A program made the position numbers and the translations under genes. A DNA stretch of 64,000 nt from Methylicorpusculum sp. (GTDB taxonomy: Bacteria > Pseudomonadota > Gammaproteobacteria > Methylococcales > Methylomonadaceae): assembly GCF_030651835.1 (NCBI RefSeq), contig NZ_JAUSBX010000128.1, positions 62,001 to 126,000 on the forward strand, in the 5' to 3' direction. Position 1 is the first letter of the stretch. Every line of letters begins with the position of its first letter. Under the pieces are notes generated by a model. It worked only from the letters and a program-made list of their open reading frames with translations, was not told the origin of the DNA and searched no databases. Of the stretch, positions 19,057-28,532 are shown in pieces.

Positions 19057-20325
19057 TCAGTCGTAATTTCCTTCAATAGTTTGATAAACCTTTTTATCCA
19101 GGGTTTTCTCGCTATCTGAAACGATACAGGTAACCACTGCATCGCCGTTGACATTGATAACAGTCCTCATCATATCCAGCAAGCGGTCTATGCCGATAAT
19201 CAGCGCGATTCCTTCAACCGGCAGACCCACCTGATTTAATACCATGGCGAGCATGATCAAGCCGACACCGGGAACTCCGGCAGTGCCAATTGAGGCCAGC
19301 AGGGACATGCCGATTACGGTTAAAAACTGTTCTAAAGTCAGTGGAATGTGATAAACATTGGCAATAAAAACAGTGGCGACACCCTGCATGATTGCCGTTC
19401 CATCCATGTTAAACGTAGCCCCTAATGGAATGGTAAACGATGCCGTACCGGTGTGAACCCCCAGTTTTTTTTCCACGGTTTGTAAGGTAACCGGCAGGGT
19501 GGCGTTGGAACTGGCTGTGCTGAATGCAAAAAGATAAACAGGGCGCATTTTCCTCAAAAAAATCCATGGGCTCAGTCGCGTGTTGACATAAAGCAGCAGA
19601 TTCAGCGTGACGATGGAATGCAGGAGCAAACATGTGATCACGGTGAACGCATAACCGAGCATGGGTATGATGAGGGTTAAGCCCTGTTCGGAGAATGTTT
19701 TTGCCATCAAGCAAAAGACACCTAATGGGGCGAAACGCATGACTATCGATACCAGTGACATCATCACTTCGTTGACCATTGACACATAGCCGGCCATTTT
19801 TTTACCGGTGTTTCCGGTTTTTAACATGGCAATTCCGAAGAACAGAGCAAAACAGATAATTTGCAGCATTTCCCCATCGGCAAATGCTTTTACCGGATTA
19901 CCTGGGACCAGATTAATCAATACTTCATTCAGCGATGGGGCAGAGGGCGGAGTAAAAGCCGTATGATTGATGACGGCCTCAAAGTTTTGCCCGGGTGACA
20001 CTACCGAGGCAACAGCCAAAGCCATGGATACCGCCATGGCTGTAGTCAATAAATACCAAAAAATGGTTTTACAACCAATTCTGCCAACGGCACCGGCATC
20101 ACCGATAGCATTGACGCCCTCAATCAGGGAAAAAGTGACCAGAGGCACCACTAACATTTTTAATGCATTGATGAACAGCGCGCCCAATACATAAAAAACG
20201 CCGTTAACCACATAGGTAGCGACAAAAGAGTGTTCGATGACAAAGTTGTTGATCAGTGATCCGATGAGCAGGCCCAGGCCCATACCGAGCAGAATTTGTG
20301 TGGTGAGCGGAAGCGGTCGTTTCAT
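19057..20325 (-). CDS. Dicarboxylate/amino acid:cation symporter (DAACS family)
   Basis: 'AFSTASSNATLPVTLQTVEKKLGV', 'PLGATFNMDGTAIMQGVATVFIAN', 'GIDRLLDMMRTVINVNGDAVVTCIV'. Confidence 0.95.
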   Translation of the reverse strand: MKRPLPLTTQILLGMGLGLLIGSLINNFVIEHSFVATYVVNGVFYVLGALFINALKMLVVPLVTFSLIEGVNAIGDAGAVGRIGCKTIFWYLLTTAMAVSMALAVASVVSPGQNFEAVINHTAFTPPSAPSLNEVLINLVPGNPVKAFADGEMLQIICFALFFGIAMLKTGNTGKKMAGYVSMVNEVMMSLVSIVMRFAPLGVFCLMAKTFSEQGLTLIIPMLGYAFTVITCLLLHSIVTLNLLLYVNTRLSPWIFLRKMRPVYLFAFSTASSNATLPVTLQTVEKKLGVHTGTASFTIPLGATFNMDGTAIMQGVATVFIANVYHIPLTLEQFLTVIGMSLLASIGTAGVPGVGLIMLAMVLNQVGLPVEGIALIIGIDRLLDMMRTVINVNGDAVVTCIVSDSEKTLDKKVYQTIEGNYD

Positions 20326-20380
20326 GGTTTAGCCTTAAGGAGGTGGTGGACTAAAATTCAGGTAATTATTCAGTGCGTTG

Positions 20381-20398
20381 GGTTGGCTATCGCCAACC
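20381..20398. repeat. Short palindromic dispersed repeat GGTTGGC-TATC-GCCAACC plus adjacent CCAACCG tandem
   Basis: See 12445-12462; followed by CCGCCAACCGTCAACCGCCAACCGC. Confidence 0.6.
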
Positions 20399-20464
20399 GC
20401 CAACCGTCAACCGCCAACCGCACCTACACAGTGCCTCTCCTTCGTTTTTTTGTTCCGCTGATAG

Positions 20465-21145
20465 TTATACTTTTTTAATCAGTGAACAAATCGCTTTAAT
20501 TGCCGGTTCATCCAGTTCTGCGGTTCTTTTCTGCTGAGAGCATAGCGCGCCGCGAAAACCCAAATAATCGGGTTTTAATGACTTTAATGCGGGAATATCG
20601 GCAAGTCGCAGTGAGCCCGCCAGGCCGCAAATAAGATGGTTAGCGGCGGCTTGTTCGACAAAGTTTTGAAGGGCTTTTTGCGGCATCAGATCGGTTAATG
20701 AACCTTTCTGTTTATCCATCGTATCCAGCATTACACCGCGAAATTGAGCCGACTTGATTTTGTTTAAGAGGCCAAGTTCCGGTTGCGTGTCCGCAAATAA
20801 CACAGCAATCATGCGGGTGCCGCTATCGCCTAGATCTGCCAGCGCATCAAGGGTTCCGTGCCAGTCGCCACCTGGAAAAAAACCGATTTTAATAAAGTCG
20901 ACGTCCGTTTCAGCTTTGGCAAGAACGGCGGAAAGGATAGTCTGAGGGTGCATGGGCAAATCGCCGATGGTCGCACTGATGCGGCGTTGTCCCTTTATGG
21001 CTTGGACTATGGTTTTTATGCTTTCTATCTCAAGGTCGCCGAGTGCGCCTTGGGCCGGATCTTTGAGGTCGATGATATCAACATCGTACTTAAGTACCTG
21101 TAATGCCTCTTGCAAGTTAGTGATACTGGCTAGCATTCCTGTCAT
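20465..21145 (-). CDS. mfnB: (5-formylfuran-3-yl)methyl phosphate synthase (MfnB), methanofuran-type cofactor biosynthesis
   Basis: 'MLASITNLQEALQVLKYDVDIIDLKDPAQGALGDL', 'VDFIKIGFF', 'GLAGSLRLADIPALKSLKPDYLGFRGALC'. Confidence 0.85.
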   Translation of the reverse strand: MTGMLASITNLQEALQVLKYDVDIIDLKDPAQGALGDLEIESIKTIVQAIKGQRRISATIGDLPMHPQTILSAVLAKAETDVDFIKIGFFPGGDWHGTLDALADLGDSGTRMIAVLFADTQPELGLLNKIKSAQFRGVMLDTMDKQKGSLTDLMPQKALQNFVEQAAANHLICGLAGSLRLADIPALKSLKPDYLGFRGALCSQQKRTAELDEPAIKAICSLIKKV

Positions 21146-21705
21146 GGTTTACTCTCTTGCTGGTAGTGTGCGACAGCCTCCATCAGCCATTGCCACGCTT
21201 CTAATTCAACCGGCCCTGCTGTTTTTTCCAGGCCTATGCGTAAATAGTCGAGTTCGGATTCAATTTTTTTGGGCGTCAATCTATCGAGCCGGCTGACCAG
21301 TATTGCCGCTTCAAGAACAGCGAATTGTGCTCTGTTGAACCCAGTAAACGGCTTGTGGTTGACCGTATGCACGGTCTGACAGAATAGTTTCGGACGGACA
21401 GGGTCATCTTCCATTCGCAGTAACTTAACCTCGGAGTGTGCGAGGGTGTTTTCGAGTACATGACCGGTTACTTTTTCCGCCATTTTCAAAGGCCAATTAC
21501 GCCGTCCGGTTAAACAACCTGCAAATATGCGCACATCATCGCTGAAATTGATAATAGCCGTTTGTGTCGACAGCAGATTCGTCAAGGTTGTGGAAGGTCG
21601 AAAAGGCAAAATAATGAACAGATCATCCTGTTTATGGATGCCCATAGGGGCGATATGGACTTCGCCTGAGCTGTTTTGAGTCGTGACGATGGTTTCAAAA
21701 ATCAT
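21142..21705 (-). CDS. DUF447 family protein (C1/H4MPT gene clusters)
   Basis: 'MIFETIVTTQNSSGEVHIAPMGI', 'NFSDDVRIFAGCLTG'; overlaps mfnB in a cofactor cluster. Confidence 0.7.
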   Translation of the reverse strand: MIFETIVTTQNSSGEVHIAPMGIHKQDDLFIILPFRPSTTLTNLLSTQTAIINFSDDVRIFAGCLTGRRNWPLKMAEKVTGHVLENTLAHSEVKLLRMEDDPVRPKLFCQTVHTVNHKPFTGFNRAQFAVLEAAILVSRLDRLTPKKIESELDYLRIGLEKTAGPVELEAWQWLMEAVAHYQQESKP

Positions 21706-21805
21706 AATTCGGTGTAAGGGCTGTCGTTAGCCATCAAAACGTTAACTGTTATGATGTTTTAAAGGAAAGGAATCAAGCAGGGCTTAACCTGATTGGTTTT
21801 AATCT

Positions 21806-23191
21806 TTATTTTTGTAATGTGGAACCTGCCGGTTTGAATTGATGTAAGTCTACGGTGTTTTCTTTTAGATCCACGGCACACCCCCATTGTAACGGCTCAT
21901 CTTGAGTAAAGCGCTTGCCGAGTTGCCAGGCTATCTGCGCACGGGCCAATTCCACGCCCAGGTAAAAGGCATGGCCGCCATCGCTTGCTACATCGAGCTT
22001 GGGGTATAAATCAAACGGGTCCTGAGCGGTATGCATTCCATCGCGGTTAAAAATATGGATACCGTCCGGGCTGGTTTGAATTCTGAAGCTGGGGTCTGTT
22101 ATTTGCTCGGCTAATTCTTTAACTTCATCTGCTGAATAGGGAAAAGGCGCGGTTTCATGCAGTGCCATCAAGCCGTTGTCAATATGTTTGGGCAACCTAT
22201 CCTGTTGTTTGGCGGCATACATGATCCGTCTCGCGAGGTCAGCTTCTTTAATCGCTCTGCACGCATGCTTGCTGACTTCGGTCGTTAAAATATGATTAAT
22301 ATCGAGTTCTGAACAAATACCAAGCAACAGTGTATTCATGCCTAGGGTATCGGCATGCGTCAGTTCGGTAATATTGCCAACGCCCAGCATCATTTCGATA
22401 GCGGGAAAACGGTTTCTGACTTCATGATAGCGAACGATAGAAGCAGTAAATCCAAAATGGATAGGGTCCAGAATCGGATCGACAATAAACGGGCGATTGT
22501 GTGCTTGCAGCGCTTCAATCGACCGGTATAACGAATCGAGGTCTTCATGTGTCTCAGGGATTATGACCGGTATGGCGTCGACTTCGTCGGCAATCCAAAG
22601 GCTGCTTTCATGCAGACTGAGCAAATAATCGGCTCCGGCCTTACCGCCTTTAAGCAGATCATCCGATGTTAAAGAATCGACGCTGACCAGAAATCCGGCC
22701 TGTTTTAGCGCTTGAATGGTCTCTTCCATATGCGGAAAAGGTGTGCCCGGCAAGCACCCGATATCGATGACATCGGCACCGTTATCACGGTAATAAGACG
22801 CTCGCTGCAGAATGGTTTCTATACTGACGAAGGGTGCATCGACAATTTCGGCAAACACTTTAACCGTATATTGGCTGATATCTACTTTATGCGCGGCTTT
22901 ACCAAAATATTGAGGCAGATCCTTTAGCTCATCGGGGCCGCGCTCAACCGGCACACTTAAGTCCGTGGACAGTTTGTCTATATCTCCACGGCAACGTCCG
23001 GGAACGATGATGCGATCCGCATTAAACGTGTCGGTCAATCGTCTGGCAATCATATCCGTGGTCATTAGCGCCGCGACTTTAATGCCCAGTTGATGAACTG
23101 TATAGCTGAACTCCGGCTGTATTTGCTCCAGAATGCGGCGTAATTGCTTTTCTGCCAGCTTTCCGGTTAAGAAGAGAATATGTTCACTCAT
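21806..23191 (-). CDS. Dihydropteroate synthase-like protein of the H4MPT biosynthesis cluster
   Basis: Central DHPS-like TIM-barrel motif 'YYRDNGADVIDIGCLPGTPFPHMEETIQALKQAGFLVSVDSL'; operonic overlap with the flavoprotein. Confidence 0.75.
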   Translation of the reverse strand: MSEHILFLTGKLAEKQLRRILEQIQPEFSYTVHQLGIKVAALMTTDMIARRLTDTFNADRIIVPGRCRGDIDKLSTDLSVPVERGPDELKDLPQYFGKAAHKVDISQYTVKVFAEIVDAPFVSIETILQRASYYRDNGADVIDIGCLPGTPFPHMEETIQALKQAGFLVSVDSLTSDDLLKGGKAGADYLLSLHESSLWIADEVDAIPVIIPETHEDLDSLYRSIEALQAHNRPFIVDPILDPIHFGFTASIVRYHEVRNRFPAIEMMLGVGNITELTHADTLGMNTLLLGICSELDINHILTTEVSKHACRAIKEADLARRIMYAAKQQDRLPKHIDNGLMALHETAPFPYSADEVKELAEQITDPSFRIQTSPDGIHIFNRDGMHTAQDPFDLYPKLDVASDGGHAFYLGVELARAQIAWQLGKRFTQDEPLQWGCAVDLKENTVDLHQFKPAGSTLQK

Positions 23192-23724
23192 GCCAGCGTC
23201 TTTAATCGTAGTTGCACGGCCTCAATCAGTTCATCCACACTTTCAACTACCTGTGTGTATGGAAATGTTCGAATTTTATCAGTGGCTTCAAGGTCTATCG
23301 GCCGGGGATAAACCATGACTTTGCCGCCGGGTGCTGTGGTTTCCATTTCAGGCGCAATATCACAAGGATAAACAATACTGGGAACTCTACATTTTCCGGC
23401 TTGCGAGTAGAGGTTGGTGACCAGCGAATCAGCAATGCCCAACACACATTTGGCGACGGTATTGGAGGTCGTCGGCGCCATTACAAAAGTGTGATAATAA
23501 CCCTTGTAGAATAGGCCTACAGGTGGAGAAGAAGCAGTTTTATCGCGATAGACCGGCATTCTTGCGCGAATAGTGTCCAGCTTGATGCCGTACATTTTCA
23601 ACACTTCTTCACCCGCTAAACTGAGGTAAAGATCCACGCGGTCCAGGGTCAAAATAAATTCCAGGCATTCTTCTATATAATGGCCTGAGCCGGTAACAGC
23701 CCAGGCTAAACGCGGATGATCCAT
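23188..23724 (-). CDS. Archaeoflavoprotein AfpA / DmrB-like flavoprotein
   Basis: 'MDHPRLAWAVTGSGHYIEECLEFI', 'HTFVMAPTTSNTVAKCVLGIADSLVTNLYSQAGK' flavoprotein-family motifs; cluster context. Confidence 0.7.
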   Translation of the reverse strand: MDHPRLAWAVTGSGHYIEECLEFILTLDRVDLYLSLAGEEVLKMYGIKLDTIRARMPVYRDKTASSPPVGLFYKGYYHTFVMAPTTSNTVAKCVLGIADSLVTNLYSQAGKCRVPSIVYPCDIAPEMETTAPGGKVMVYPRPIDLEATDKIRTFPYTQVVESVDELIEAVQLRLKTLA

Positions 23725-23796
23725 TGATTAAGTAAGGGATTAAAAGGGTGGCATTATACCTTAATCATGACATTGATTAATAAATGAGGCATTAAA

Positions 23797-24627
23797 GTGA
23801 ATTTTGTTGAAAATACCAAGCCCATGATTATGGGTATTTTGAATGTCACTCCTGACAGTTTTTCCGACGGCGGTCGGTTCAACGGGGCTGCCGAAGCCCT
23901 GGAGCAATGCCGCAAGATGATAGAGCAGGGGGTTGATATTATTGATATTGGTGGTGAATCTACCCGCCCTGGCGCGGATCCGGTATCCGCGGAAGAGCAA
24001 ATTCGGCGCGTCGTTCCCATAATTGATGCGATAAGACTACAACTGAATGAAACCATTCCTATAAGTATCGATACAACACTACATCGCGTTGCGGCTGCGG
24101 CGCTGGATGCCGGGGCAACGCTGATTAATGATATTTCGGCCGGTCTTGATGATGAATTGATATTCGATGTTGCAGTTCAAAAACAAGTCCCTCTCATCCT
24201 GATGCACCGGCAGGGCACCCCAAAAAACATGCAGGAAAGTCCATCGTATGTCAATGTTGTCAGAGAAGTGCTGGACGGTTTGATGCAACGGGTCGAGGTG
24301 GCTATCAGCAGAGGGCTCGATAAGCGTCAATTGCTTATTGATCCGGGCATAGGTTTTGGTAAGCGTAAACAGGATAACATTGATTTACTGGCCCATCTGG
24401 ACCAGTTTGTAGCGACCGGTTATCCCGTTTTACTGGGCACAAGCCGCAAACGTTTCATGGGTTCAATTTGCGATGTGAACAATCCTGAAGAATTGGTCAC
24501 GGCCACTGCGGTGACGACTGCATTAGGTGTTATGAACGGAGTTAAATGTTTTCGCGTGCATGATGTTAAGGAAAATAAACAAGCACTTGATGTCGCCTGG
24601 GCAATTTATCAAAGCCGTCATATTTGA
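23797..24627 (+). CDS. folP: Dihydropteroate synthase
   Basis: 'PMIMGILNVTPDSFSDGGRF', 'GVDIIDIGGESTRPGADPVSAEEQIRRVVPII', 'LIDPGIGFGKR'. Confidence 0.96.
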   Translation: MNFVENTKPMIMGILNVTPDSFSDGGRFNGAAEALEQCRKMIEQGVDIIDIGGESTRPGADPVSAEEQIRRVVPIIDAIRLQLNETIPISIDTTLHRVAAAALDAGATLINDISAGLDDELIFDVAVQKQVPLILMHRQGTPKNMQESPSYVNVVREVLDGLMQRVEVAISRGLDKRQLLIDPGIGFGKRKQDNIDLLAHLDQFVATGYPVLLGTSRKRFMGSICDVNNPEELVTATAVTTALGVMNGVKCFRVHDVKENKQALDVAWAIYQSRHI

Positions 24628-25967
24628 ATGCCGTATTTTTCAAATAAGCTGTATAACGTAGGCCGGGTAACGCCCAGGAGTTGGGCCGTTTTGGATATGT
24701 TATTGTCACAATGAGTTAATGCCCGTTTAATCGCAGCCGTCTCGGACTCTTCTCTTACTTCTCTCAGATTGAAGGGGGAGGACGGTTTGTCGTTGATCGC
24801 TATTTCAAGGTCTTCCAGGGTAATCAAAGGCTCGTTAGACATAATGACTGCCCGTTTTATTTTGTTTTCTAACTGGCGAATATTTCCCGGCCAGTCAAAG
24901 GTTTCGATCGCAAGAGCCGCCTCTTTACTGAAGCCACGGATTGTTTTTTTATTGAGCTCGCTAAATTTTCGAAGCAGGGCCGTTGCAATGACGATTGCAT
25001 CGCCTTCACGCTCTCTTAGCGGAGGAATATTGATCACCATTTCACTGACACGATAAAAAAGGTCTTCTCTGAAGGAGCCCTGGGTAATCAATCCCTCAAT
25101 ATTCTGATGTGTTGCGCAAATAATTCTGACATCGACAGGGATTTCACCACGGCCGCCCAAGCGTTCAATTTTTCGCTCCTGAATAAAGCGTAAAAGTTTG
25201 GATTGCAGTGAAAACGGCAAATCACCGATTTCATCAAGAAAGAAGGTGCCTCCGTCCGCGTATTCAATTTTGCCTTTGGTTTGTTTGGTAGCGCCGGTAA
25301 ATGCCCCTTTTTCATAGCCAAAAAGCTCACTTTCAAGAAGGTTTTCCGGTATCGCAGCACAGTTGACTGCAACAAAAGGCTTGGACGAGCGGTCGCTCAG
25401 ATCATGTATGGCTTTTGCAAGCAACTCTTTGCCTGTTCCTGTTTCGCCCAGTAATAACGTTGTAATTTGTGTCGGTGCAATTTTCTCAACCGTGCGGGAC
25501 AGCGTTTGCATTTTTTTACAGGATGCAATAATGCCGTTTAAAGGCTCTTTATTTTTTTGCTGCAGCCGGACATTTTCCTTTTCTAATTCGTCCAGATGGA
25601 AGGCTCTCTGGATAATGGTTTTCAAAACATCCAGATCAATCGGTTTTTGATAAAAATCATAGGCGCCCAATGACACCGCTTCCAGTGCATTAGACCGATC
25701 ATCATTACCGGTGACCACAATCACTTTGGTTAAAGGTGCCAGTTCAAGAATTTCTCGTAATGTCTGCAAGCCCTCGCTGGCATTAGTAGGGTCGGGCGGC
25801 AGTCCCAAATCCAGCGTAACAACGCTGGGCATGAACCGTCTCAGTGCGTTAATGGCATCCAGGCGATGACCGGCAATGACGGTTTGATAATCTTCAAAGC
25901 TCCATTTAAGTTGTTTTTGTAATCCCGGATCGTCTTCAATTATCAATAATATTTTTCTGTCTTCCAT
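24618..25967 (-). CDS. prsR: PEP-CTERM-box type sigma-54-dependent response regulator PrsR
   Basis: Receiver domain (VVTLDLGLPPDP), AAA+ 'GETGTGKELLAKAIHDLS', 'GAFTGA' sigma-54 contact loop, Fis-type HTH; next to PrsK. Confidence 0.92.
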   Translation of the reverse strand: MEDRKILLIIEDDPGLQKQLKWSFEDYQTVIAGHRLDAINALRRFMPSVVTLDLGLPPDPTNASEGLQTLREILELAPLTKVIVVTGNDDRSNALEAVSLGAYDFYQKPIDLDVLKTIIQRAFHLDELEKENVRLQQKNKEPLNGIIASCKKMQTLSRTVEKIAPTQITTLLLGETGTGKELLAKAIHDLSDRSSKPFVAVNCAAIPENLLESELFGYEKGAFTGATKQTKGKIEYADGGTFFLDEIGDLPFSLQSKLLRFIQERKIERLGGRGEIPVDVRIICATHQNIEGLITQGSFREDLFYRVSEMVINIPPLREREGDAIVIATALLRKFSELNKKTIRGFSKEAALAIETFDWPGNIRQLENKIKRAVIMSNEPLITLEDLEIAINDKPSSPFNLREVREESETAAIKRALTHCDNNISKTAQLLGVTRPTLYSLFEKYGIQI

Positions 25968-26003
25968 TAATTGGGTCCTTAACGGCTGTGGTACTCACGG
26001 TTG

Positions 26004-28091
26004 TCAATGTTCTGCAGATTTATAGATGGGGAGTTTTATCGTAAATACTGAACCCACGCCTGGGTTGCTCTCAACATCAATGCTCCCCGATAGTTTGGTT
26101 ACATAGTCTTTCGCTTCATACACACCAATGCCCATCCCGGCATTGCCTTTAGTGGTATCAAAGGGTTTAAATAAACGAGTGGCGATAAATTGTTTGTCCA
26201 TGCCAATTCCGTTATCGATTATCTTGATGATCACGTCGGTGTTATCGTTGAATAATTCTAGCTTAACAACGCCATTTTGGGGTGTCGCTTCCTGAGCGTT
26301 TTGCACCAAATGCCCTAATACTGCAATCATTTTAGCTTGTTCGCCTATGACTCTGATTGACGAGTCGCTCATTTCATTGATAATTTGAAGGCCGGGATTA
26401 TTGCAGGACTGTTGAATGGCGACATCTTGTACTATGTCATTTAAATCAATCAACGTTCTGGTTTCCGAATGAATATTGCCTTTTCTCAGTTGATCGATGA
26501 CGTGTTGCATTTTCTCAGCAACATTTTTTAATGTATCGATGGAATCATCAATGAATTCAGGATTCCTTTTGTGCTTTTCGGCATTCTTTACAATTAAAGC
26601 AATCTGGGCAACTTGGTTTTTCAGATCATGAACAATAAATGCAGACAATCGGTTATAGGCTTCAAACTGCTTGGATCTTGCCAGTTCATCAATGGTTCGA
26701 TTCAGTGCTAAAGCATTCGTTAATTGCATGCCTACCGTTTTTAGTAAATCATGATCTTCCCAATTGAGAATGCGGGGCGCTCTTGCTTGGGTCAGGACAA
26801 CAAAGGCTTCAACGGAGTTCAAGCGGAGTAACGGAACCAGAAGCCAGATGGAATGTTCTTTATTATCCCAGGCGGATAAGTCAACATCTTCATAGACATC
26901 GGGAGCCAAAGCATATTCAGCAAAATCTATCACCCATTGTTTGGACTGTATGAATCGTATGAACGGGGTGTCTTTTTTAAATAAAATTTCGGGTTCGAAC
27001 CCCATGTTGTAGTGTTCGGCAAAATAAAAGTCGCCTTGCTCATTCTTGATCCACAGGCCACCCCCTGAGCTTTCGACAAGATTGGCCATGGTTTTTAATA
27101 TCAGGCCATATAATTCGGTAATTGAATCCATTTGTGCGATAGTTTTACTTAATTTGATCCATTCTTCCCTATAGTCGTAACTGTATTGAAAAAAATGTTT
27201 ATTAAAGTAAACCTTCACCAGTGCTCGAGTTCTTCCTGAGACAAACAGGATGATAAGCAGCAGAATTGACAGGAAAATAAAAGCTATTTGAGCCAGTTGT
27301 CCCCAATTTCCACCATAATCGCGAATGTAGTAACCGACCACTGACATTAAAATTAAATAGATGCCGGTAGCAAACAAGACGGTTGTATGAAATACCAGCT
27401 TTCTGGATACGGTTAACGAGGTGGTATGTTCTTGAAGACGGACGATAGAAATAGCCAGTAATGGCGCTACAATCGCATTAATAATGCCTCTTGAGTCCCG
27501 GAGCGCTGAATCAATATTCGAAAACAACAAAGATTTGCTGTAAAGAAAAAAATCAATAACAAATAAAGAGCCCAATGCCAGGCAAAGAAATTTAATAGCC
27601 CATCGCTGTTCAAATAAGGCATTACGATAGACTTGTTCGATCAGAATCAATCCGGCAATGGCAAAACCAACGTGGGCAAACAGCCGGAAATCAGTACCCA
27701 GATAAAAATTGACCAGCGTCAGCCATGGGCTATGGCTTTCTATCAAAAAAGTCAGGGTAACAATGAGGATAAGTGATTGAGCCAGTTTTGACCCTTTTAG
27801 AAATGAGAGGTGTTCATGGTTTTGCTGTTGATATATTATAAAGCTCAACAAGAGCAGCCAGCCTGCGCTGCGCAACGTTTCAAACGGCAATGTTTCCGGT
27901 GTGTAAATAGTATCGATTTTGAGTGCTAGAGTTGTATAGCCGGCCCAAACAAAAGACAGTCCGGTTGCAATCATTATCGGTAATGCCAGGTTGCTTTTTT
28001 TTAAGCTGAATATGCTCAACGGGAGCAGCAATAAATAAGCGATAGAGGCCGCCAGGTAGCTTAAAAAACTATAATCTTCAAAGGCATTCAT
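26004..28091 (-). CDS. prsK: XrtA/PEP-CTERM system histidine kinase PrsK
   Basis: Multi-TM N-terminus, GAF-like region, 'AFIVHDLKNQVAQIALIVKNAEKHKRNPEF', 'GNAGMGIGVYEAKDYV' characteristic of PrsK. Confidence 0.92.
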   Translation of the reverse strand: MNAFEDYSFLSYLAASIAYLLLLPLSIFSLKKSNLALPIMIATGLSFVWAGYTTLALKIDTIYTPETLPFETLRSAGWLLLLSFIIYQQQNHEHLSFLKGSKLAQSLILIVTLTFLIESHSPWLTLVNFYLGTDFRLFAHVGFAIAGLILIEQVYRNALFEQRWAIKFLCLALGSLFVIDFFLYSKSLLFSNIDSALRDSRGIINAIVAPLLAISIVRLQEHTTSLTVSRKLVFHTTVLFATGIYLILMSVVGYYIRDYGGNWGQLAQIAFIFLSILLLIILFVSGRTRALVKVYFNKHFFQYSYDYREEWIKLSKTIAQMDSITELYGLILKTMANLVESSGGGLWIKNEQGDFYFAEHYNMGFEPEILFKKDTPFIRFIQSKQWVIDFAEYALAPDVYEDVDLSAWDNKEHSIWLLVPLLRLNSVEAFVVLTQARAPRILNWEDHDLLKTVGMQLTNALALNRTIDELARSKQFEAYNRLSAFIVHDLKNQVAQIALIVKNAEKHKRNPEFIDDSIDTLKNVAEKMQHVIDQLRKGNIHSETRTLIDLNDIVQDVAIQQSCNNPGLQIINEMSDSSIRVIGEQAKMIAVLGHLVQNAQEATPQNGVVKLELFNDNTDVIIKIIDNGIGMDKQFIATRLFKPFDTTKGNAGMGIGVYEAKDYVTKLSGSIDVESNPGVGSVFTIKLPIYKSAEH

Positions 28092-28532
28092 ATTTCATTT
28101 TTTGTTTGTTGGGACTTGATTAGGTAAAGCCGTTTTCAATGTCTTAATTGCGAGAATAACTTCAACAGTTAAGGGATTTCATTTACAGAAAATTGTTTAA
28201 TTCTTATTTATTACTACAATTCATAAATTTCCCGCGCAAATTGCTTGAAACAAAAAAGTCAGCTTTGACGCATAAACATAAAAGTTTAGTGTTTATGTGT
28301 TTATGTGTTTTAGAAGAGGTTTGTCGAGCAATTATAAACTAATTGGAAAAAGGCGATTTTAACTGCGAAACCAAGGTAAATTGAACTATGATTAATTTGC
28401 CTGTTAGTTTATGAAGTCTGTCCGAGTTTTGGTTTTACCTAAATTGTTATTTACTCTTTGTTTGTTATTTTTTTACTGGCGCGTAATCAATTAAAGTCAA
28501 TTTCTGAAAAGTTGCCTCAAGGTCTAGAGAAA

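Noticed and set aside
20399-20425. CCAACCG tandem as a possible CRISPR-like array
   Set aside because: Only ~3 units of 7 bp with no spacers; simple tandem repeat.
28289-28315. GTGTTTATGTGTTTATGTGTTTT tandem in the prsK/prsT divergent region as an operator, and a search for sigma-54 -24/-12 sites
   Set aside because: Short AT-rich tandem with no partner. The best -24/-12-like match (GGCGATTTTAACTGC) has the wrong GG-GC spacing, so I do not call a promoter.
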